Positions 58,029-64,000 of a stretch of DNA of 64,000 bases are shown here, piece after piece. The translations under genes and the position numbers were made by a program. The stretch covers positions 1,689,819 through 1,753,818 of the forward strand of contig NW_006768774.1 in the NCBI RefSeq assembly GCF_000204055.1, written 5' to 3'. Within the stretch, counting starts at the first letter, position 1; each line of letters opens with the position of its first letter. The notes beneath the pieces are model-generated. The model was not told the DNA's origin and did not search any database. It saw only the letters and a list, made by a program, of their open reading frames with translations. This DNA is from Melampsora larici-populina 98AG31. Lineage: Eukaryota > Basidiomycota > Pucciniomycetes > Pucciniales > Melampsoraceae.

Positions 58029-61000
58029 ATGCTGCGAAGGAGTCATTCCACAAATGGCACTGCCTTAATGGCTCAACGGCGGCAGTCTTCACTTACGACA
58101 CGGCCAAGTAAATCACCACAGTTCCTCAATGCCAGCAAAGACAAACAGGCCAAAGAACTCGGCATCCCCTTTCAAGCCCGGCACGGATACCCCGCTCGCC
58201 CAGAGCAGAACAATGCAGTCGTGGAACTCCTCAATGACCGCACGACATTCTTACTAGCCGGAACAGGGTTTGGGAAAAGCCGAGTACCGGAAATGTACTG
58301 TCACGCACACGATGAATCCTCGGCGCCAATCATACTCAGCATCAACCCATTAGATGCTCTGGGGGACAACCAAGTGAGTTTATATCTCTTTCATCACCAT
58401 GAAAAAACACTTGCACACGACTGACTTTACACCTATGGTATCCAATTCAGGTAAGCGAGAAAAGTTTGGTCAATCTGCTTGCTATCAACTTGACCAGCAA
58501 AAACTGCACACTTGAATCGTGTGAATCAATATTGCAGGGGAAATGTGTATTTGTCTACGTGGTAAAATCTCAAAGGATCCTGTAACTTGCATAAGGCAAA
58601 TGGGCTGATCAAGAACACCAACACACCTTGTCTCTTATACTAGAGTCCGGAGGTTGCGTTGATAAACAGCCAATTTGACCGGATTTGGCGAGATCCACGC
58701 TTCCAGGCGCGCTTGATCCTCACCCTGGTCGATGAAGCGCACATGATATACAGTTGGGGCTTGGTCAAAAGTGGACAGGCGAAACGGCTGGCCAGCCACG
58801 TGCGGGTCCAGGATGTCGGTGTTTTTTGACCTTTGTACGGTGATCTTGCACGGAGATTTCTTTCAAAAGTCAAGGTACCCCTTCTGTTGTTGTAAGCTGC
58901 GTGTACACCTCAGGCTATTTGGGCTATCTTGGCAAACCTCAAGCTGGACATTCAAGATGTCTCTTTCGTACGCGCGGAACTTGCTCAATCCGAGATACGC
59001 CTGCTACGCCGGACTTTCAAATGGCCCCACAAAGCTTGTCTGTGAGGGATCTTCCCTCACAAAACCCAAATACCAACGTCTTCAATTCCTCCAAGTCTGT
59101 TGTACTCAGGCACCCAGAATGCCACGTTAGAATTCTTGCAAATCATCAACACCAGCCAAGGCAATACCCTCAAAACTGGAAACCCACTCTCCAATTTTGG
59201 CCGACGGTACCACACCTCGACTGGCCCCCAGGCGAAGCTCGCAGCGGTGGCTGCTTACGTTGAGGGGACCCTGGCGCTGCTTCCTGTACCCTTTCCCTTG
59301 GTCTCAGCCAAAATTGGCATCGGGTGCGCAGGGTGATTGTGATGGGTCGACAAGACCCATGCAACTTCATCCAGATGGCTGGACGTTGCGGACGTGATGG
59401 TCGTTGTGGCCTAGGCATCATCCTGGTGGAGCACAAGCAAACACATGGCAAAAACAACATTGCTGATTTCAAATCGTCCATTGTTCAGACCAACAACAAT
59501 CGGATGGACGCACTTTCTATCACCCCTGTGTGTTTGCGAGTGACCCTAGCAGTGGATTTAAAGTGAGTGTCGCCATGTTACGTGAGTATGTCTTCTACCT
59601 TGGAACTGATGGACATTGGTAGGTATGGTTATGTACCACTGGACACAGCTCACTGGTCCGTGATTGAGGTGGTGAAACAGCAAGCTTCGGTCAAAATGGC
59701 CATGTGCTTGTTCCAATTGTCTACCGGAGGAGGCGGAGGCTTTTTGGATGGCTCAGAAAGCGCTGACGACAGAAAACTTCAACAGCGCGCTAGCAATGGG
59801 GGAATCAGAACTCCTTGACCTTTTGCACAACCTACCTGACCCGCCGCCTCAGACCCAACATCACGCCAGACCTTCCGTGATTCGCTGCAAGCATGACGAC
59901 CCCTTTCAAGATTTACCTTTGCTAACTTCGCTGGTTTCTCTTTGGGAAAAACCATTTCAAAGTCTTTTTGACACCTTGTACACCGGCGCTTCAGACCTGG
60001 GTCCAGAAGACTATTTCAGTCATGATTTGGCCTGGGATTTGGCCAGGAACATTGATTTATATTTTGCGCCCAACGATCTCTTGGTGGTACTTGCAAGCAA
60101 AATGATCCCTGGGCAACTCAAGCAGCTGTTCGACACGTTCTCACAGTGGAAAGATGGCGACTTCACAACACCTATTGTTGCCGAGGCTCAAAATTTCAGA
60201 CTGGCCACTCAACGGGCTCCGGGGCCTCTGTTGCCACCTCTATCTGTTGAGGGTGGCATTCTGGCCAAAGCACAACTAGAGGCCGCCAAACTGGCATTGC
60301 GTGACAAACGCAAACAAGCCCGACTGCAGGCTATCGAGGCAAAAAATGCTGAACGGGCACAAAAGGCCCAGGAGAAGGAGGACGCGAACAACAAAAAAGA
60401 ACTGGCTAAAAGAGCCGAGGCAAAGGCAAAGGCAGAGGCAAAACGTAAGGAAGCCAAGGCAAAACGAATAGCGAAGAAACAGGTAGCCAAATCTAAGGCA
60501 GAAGCAAAACATCAGGTAGCCGCGAAGAAGGCAATAGCAAAACAACACGCAGCCGAGGCAAAAGCGGCTTTGCGAAGGCAGCTGCTGCGTTCTAAATATG
60601 TGTCAGAACAGCTGCTTATGGCGCCCCACGATCTCGCTGTCAGCAACGCCCTTTGCAAAGTGGACGTGGAACCAGCACCGTTTCTGAATCCAGACCTCAC
60701 CCCGGCGGAACCGAGTAATTCTCAGGCCAGTGTCCCGGTGGATCCAAAAGGGAGGCACTCAACTCATGTAATGTTTAAAATCACCCTTTATGTTGCTTTA
60801 GTATAAAATCCTAACTGATGGTTTAATCTGATGGGAATTTGCTGTGCCCGGTGGTTCTCCAGATTTCCAGGAGCCAGAGGTGGGTGACGGATGCGACACC
60901 AACCTTCCCTTAGTTGAACAAGGCAGTAGTACAAAACACCCCGGCGCAGGTGCTTCTAAGCGCGTGGCCAGTGACAAGTTCCAGAGAGACTCGCCAAAAC

Positions 61001-61080
61001 GGCGTGCTGGATTGCAGGTGGATTTTGCTTCCTTACATTACATAGACACTGACTCATACTAACCACGGTTACTCCTCACC
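58029..61080 (+). pseudogene. RecQ-like DNA helicase pseudogene with Ala/Lys-rich tail
   Basis: Superfamily-2 helicase motifs in order: LLAGTGFGKSR (Walker A, about 58250), an intron 58373-58450, SPEVALINSQFDRIWRDPRF, LVDEAHMIYSWGL (DEAH box, about 58728), a TGA at 58827-58829 in the FRPLYG-like position, TPQAIWAIL (58905, after a TAA), LIYSGTQNATLEFL (59100), then NFIQMAGRCGRDGRCG (motif VI, 59363). After further frameshifts the C-terminal part is open at 59748-60770: ENFNSALAMGESELLDLLHN, then a long Ala/Lys/Glu coiled coil (AKAKAEAKRKEAKAKRIAKK, about residues 195-285 of that frame); a last exon may run to 61017. Such helicases are multicopy and often repeat-borne in rusts. Not functional as read. 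Confidence 0.8.
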
Positions 61081-61109
61081 ATGCGGTTCTGGATTTTGCC
61101 AAGAATACA

Positions 61110-61830
61110 AGACATTCGATGCACCCCACCAAAAACGCAAAGAACGGCCAGCTGCTCTGTCCGAGTTGATTAGGTCCACCATGTGTCAAAGGCCTTCTCG
61201 CCATACATTGACAGCAGGTTTTGCCGGGCGCACGCGTTCATCCTTCTCAAGATGATCCTCAGCATAGCTCAGGAATGCATTCACGGATGCCTCAGTAATC
61301 AAGTTGATATTGGGCTGATATACCATTTTATGTCCAGAGAGAGATCTCAGAAGCTGCATCAGCATCCGTAACTATATCAGGAAACACCAAACAGTGTAGA
61401 AGTTGTATCAGAGGCGTTTGATTTTGAAATGATTATCTTGGTACACTCACCAAAGGAATGTTGTTTGAAAAGCAATAAGTCAGACGCTCAATATCTGTTC
61501 TGTACCCCTGTGAGTTTGCCCCCGAAAATTAATTTCACCTTCCTGAATGGGTTGGCATGAGAGCACTCACCGTGTTATTGTACATGTTCTTGAGCCAAAA
61601 AATGTGCACTTCCAGGTATTTGTCAATGGCCATCCAATGGTTGTCTCGCTCATTGGAAGGAATAAGTAAAGAGTGTTTGATGGCATGCGCTAGACTTCTG
61701 GGTAAGTCCACCTCGAGAAGCATCACAATGCAAGGTATATGCCTTGCATAGTGCGAAAGCTCAGTCAGACCTTGAGCCATGACTGACCATCTCTTTCACA
61801 TTTGCATCAGCCGGCCTATGTCACCTGCGC
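61110..61830 (-). pseudogene. Relic of a DUF6589-like protein
   Basis: Minus-strand pieces in order: LPRSLAHAIKHSLLIPSNER then NHWMAIDKYLEVHIFWLKNM (61700-61575), GYRTDIERLTYCFSNNIPL (about 61508-61450, between two intron-like gaps), and ITEASVNAFLSYAEDHLEKD (about 61300-61240) before a stop. The pattern resembles the C-terminal half of DUF6589 proteins, which are common and repetitive in basidiomycetes. The N-terminal half is absent and the 3' end runs into the helicase tail. Family assignment is from memory of the motif order. Confidence 0.45.
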
Positions 61831-63741
61831 GCGTGGAATCATGCGCCTCAACAACCGTGGCAAAATCGCGTAGTTGTAACAGGAAATTGAAGCGTGTGTC
61901 AGCTCTCGACTAATTCTTGAGAGGGATGAACTAGATCTAGAGTTGAAATGTACTTTACGAAATGTATTTCTTCAGGTTTGAATGTTGATTCTAAACTTGA
62001 GAGGAATTATTTTTCAATTCTTCGTAAAATAGAAAGATTTAAACTACAGTTGTTAGATGTAGCTGCCTATGGTGCGGGATAAAAAACCGCTGCCAGTATA
62101 TCAACAAGTGCAATCACTTGAAAATCTGCCGAGGTAAACACGTACAAAGTGTAGAGTCCTCGGGTGACGCTTTAGCGTTGATTCGATAAGATAGTTCTTT
62201 ATCAAAGTGAGAGAAAGATGAGTAGGAACTTTAGTTGGATAACTACTTAGTTAAACAATCTGTAACGTCCTATGAATGGAAATGAAAGGAGGAAGGAAAT
62301 AATCGAGAAAGGGAAAAGGGATCCGAACGATGATTGTTAGGTTACAACTAAAGGAAAGTTATCGATAATATCGATAAGGATTTTTCTAAAGTTAAGTTCT
62401 ATTTCTCGTCAAACGGATAATTGTGGATTGGATTTCTAATTCTGAGTTTTTCGTGTAACGGAAAAAAGGATGAATTTAAAATTGGTAAGATGATTTTTGT
62501 TAGGAAAAAGATTGTTCCTTTTCTCTTGTTCAAAAGAACATCAGTCATTAAATAGTCCAATTATTTTAGTCGGCTTGATATCTAAATGAACTAGTTGCTT
62601 TTAGTTATTGGCGTGACCTGAACTGATCCAGACCCTGATCAGGGTTGACACACTTCTAGCTTGGTTACGCCTGGTTAGGATGGTGTTTTATTATTCGACC
62701 GTCCTGGCTTGCTATTAGATGGGTCCTTCTTAGTTAGGACTGATGGAGGGTCTTTTGCTTTTGTCGTGATCAAACAAAAGAGTGTCCTAATTACGTGAGA
62801 AAGTCTAGGAATCTGGGATCAATGATCTGATAGCGTGCGCTTCAGCACAAAGATCACAACCAACCGACAAGGGTTTCTAAGATAGAGCTTCTGACCTAGA
62901 ACAACAACAATCAATCTGATTAGAGAAGATAAGATGATTTGAATGATTCAGAAAGTAATTAATACCTATACAAAGGTTCAGGTAATTGATAATTAGTAAA
63001 GTTATCTATTTGATAACTGATCTCTGGAACAAAAACAAAGAGAGTAATATCTATTTGATAAAGAAAAACATAAGAGTGAAAGAAATAAAACATAAGGTTA
63101 ACTATTCTATGTTGTAATGAAAAAGATAAAGATTACTCACTTCTCTTCCCAAAGATGGGAAAGAGAAGTAGATTGAGGTAAGCTACGATAGTTATAAGGG
63201 ATTTGTTAGATCAATTACATTGGGGTTAATTGATGATGTAATGACTCATTTTCGTCTTATGACGACATCTCTGGTGTATCAATTACTACATTACTCGTAT
63301 CTCCTTCTTTACATATTTCTCTGTTCTTGTTTGAGTCGATTGAACACTTCAACATTACGTCGTTATGTAATTATGGTTTTTTTAACTTGTTGGGCTCTTG
63401 AAACTCGAGCTTGAGAGATTTGTTTTAATATTTTATTATGTTTGGATTATATACTTATAAGTGTTTTAGTGTTTTTAGGGGGGTGTCTTTGTTAATGCGG
63501 TAGGTAGTTATTTGCACAGCAAAAACTCCTTACAATTGACAGCGTGTGTGGTCACCGTTGGCCCCGGCGGCTTTCAAAGCCCTTTGATCAAAATATCAAA
63601 GCCACACTTTGTCGAAGAGCTTTTGGATGCTTGCTTCTTTGGACCAATCAATATCTCCTTCTGCCTTGATCACTGTCCTTGATTGGCAGGCAGGTTAGTC
63701 ATTGTGACATTATGGGCTCAAGTGATGAAGACTGGAACGTA
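61831..63741. other. No gene recognised
   Basis: AT-rich, without frames of note. A purine tract TTTTAGGGGGGTGTC at 63472-63486 resembles a retrotransposon PPT/LTR junction, but no partner LTR is visible. Confidence 0.35.
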
Positions 63742-64000
63742 CACTACACAAAATGTCATCTTTACCAGGCGGTAAAGAAAACTACTGACATAGAAAAGTC
63801 CTGAGGCAACAGGAAGAGAGCTAAAAATCTGAAAAAATATGCACCTTGTTCCTAGATGTTGGGGCGTCATGATGAGTTTTTTTTGTATTTTACACACAGA
63901 TATTGGTTAATGTACTAACAATAAAGGCTGAGAATCATCAAAAACCCACCTGTAACAATACCTGAAATTTGGCCCTTGACTTTGAAGACAGGATTTTGGA
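63742..64000 (+). mobile_element. Start of a third, diverged CACTA-family foldback element
   Basis: Begins CACTACACAAAATGTCATCT and later shares GTACTAACAATAAA, CCTGTAACAA and CTGAAATTTGGC with the 815-bp elements, in the same order and spacing. Cut by the window end. Confidence 0.75.

Noticed and set aside
63472..63486. LTR retrotransposon ending near 63.48 kb
   Set aside because: A purine tract followed by TG is present, but no pol sequence upstream and no matching LTR were found.

Overview
The window looks like a nuclear scaffold of a basidiomycete fungus, most likely a rust (Pucciniales). Genes are cut into many small exons with short GT-AG introns, the DNA is AT-rich, and the repeat set (KDZ, BED-finger hAT, Tnp2-like, Ty1/copia, RecQ-like helicase and DUF6589-like relics) is typical of repeat-swollen rust genomes. 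The species cannot be named from the sequence.

Layout. 1-5.1 kb: an 11-exon KDZ transposase gene with one frameshift; a palindromic CATATG satellite fills one intron (with a 100-N assembly gap) and returns downstream of the stop. 5.1-12.2 kb: decayed intergenic DNA with MITEs, relics of a flavin monooxygenase and of a cytochrome P450 reductase FMN domain, and a 68-bp tandem repeat. 12.2-15.5 kb: a dead plus-strand hAT gene with a foldback insertion. 16.2-20.3 kb: a complete 4,055-bp hAT element with 7-bp target duplications whose minus-strand transposase is broken by one TGA. 21.6-27.7 kb: a young full-length Ty1/copia element with two 640-bp LTRs and AATTG duplications. 28.1-30.5 kb: a minus-strand multi-exon gene of unknown function. 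31.5-37.6 kb: a minus-strand Tnp2-like transposase gene split by two later insertions, a CACTA-type 815-bp foldback and a 1,169-bp hAT derivative. 38.0-38.5 kb: a 480-bp miniature LTR element (TRIM) whose LTRs each carry a tRNA-Ser-like sequence. 39.7-40.8 kb: a three-exon conserved gene. 41.9-43.7 kb: a Tourist-like element containing a second 815-bp CACTA foldback. 44.1-45.2 kb: peptidyl-tRNA hydrolase 2. 47.5-54.7 kb: the beta-1,3-glucan synthase gene. 56-57 kb: two small MITEs. 58-61.8 kb: a RecQ-like helicase pseudogene facing a DUF6589-like relic. The last 260 bp begin a third CACTA-family copy.

Only three or four loci look like working host genes: glucan synthase (cell wall), Pth2 (rescue of peptidyl-tRNA), the 329-residue nuclear-type protein and perhaps the 28-30 kb gene. 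The rest is a layered record of transposition. Insertion order can be read: two MITEs entered the Tnp2-like gene, a CACTA element entered the Tourist-like element, and a foldback entered the plus-strand hAT relic. Many nonsense codons and two of the three differences between the copia LTRs are C-to-T changes at CpG, mostly TCG to TTG, which suggests a methylation- or RIP-like mutational process.
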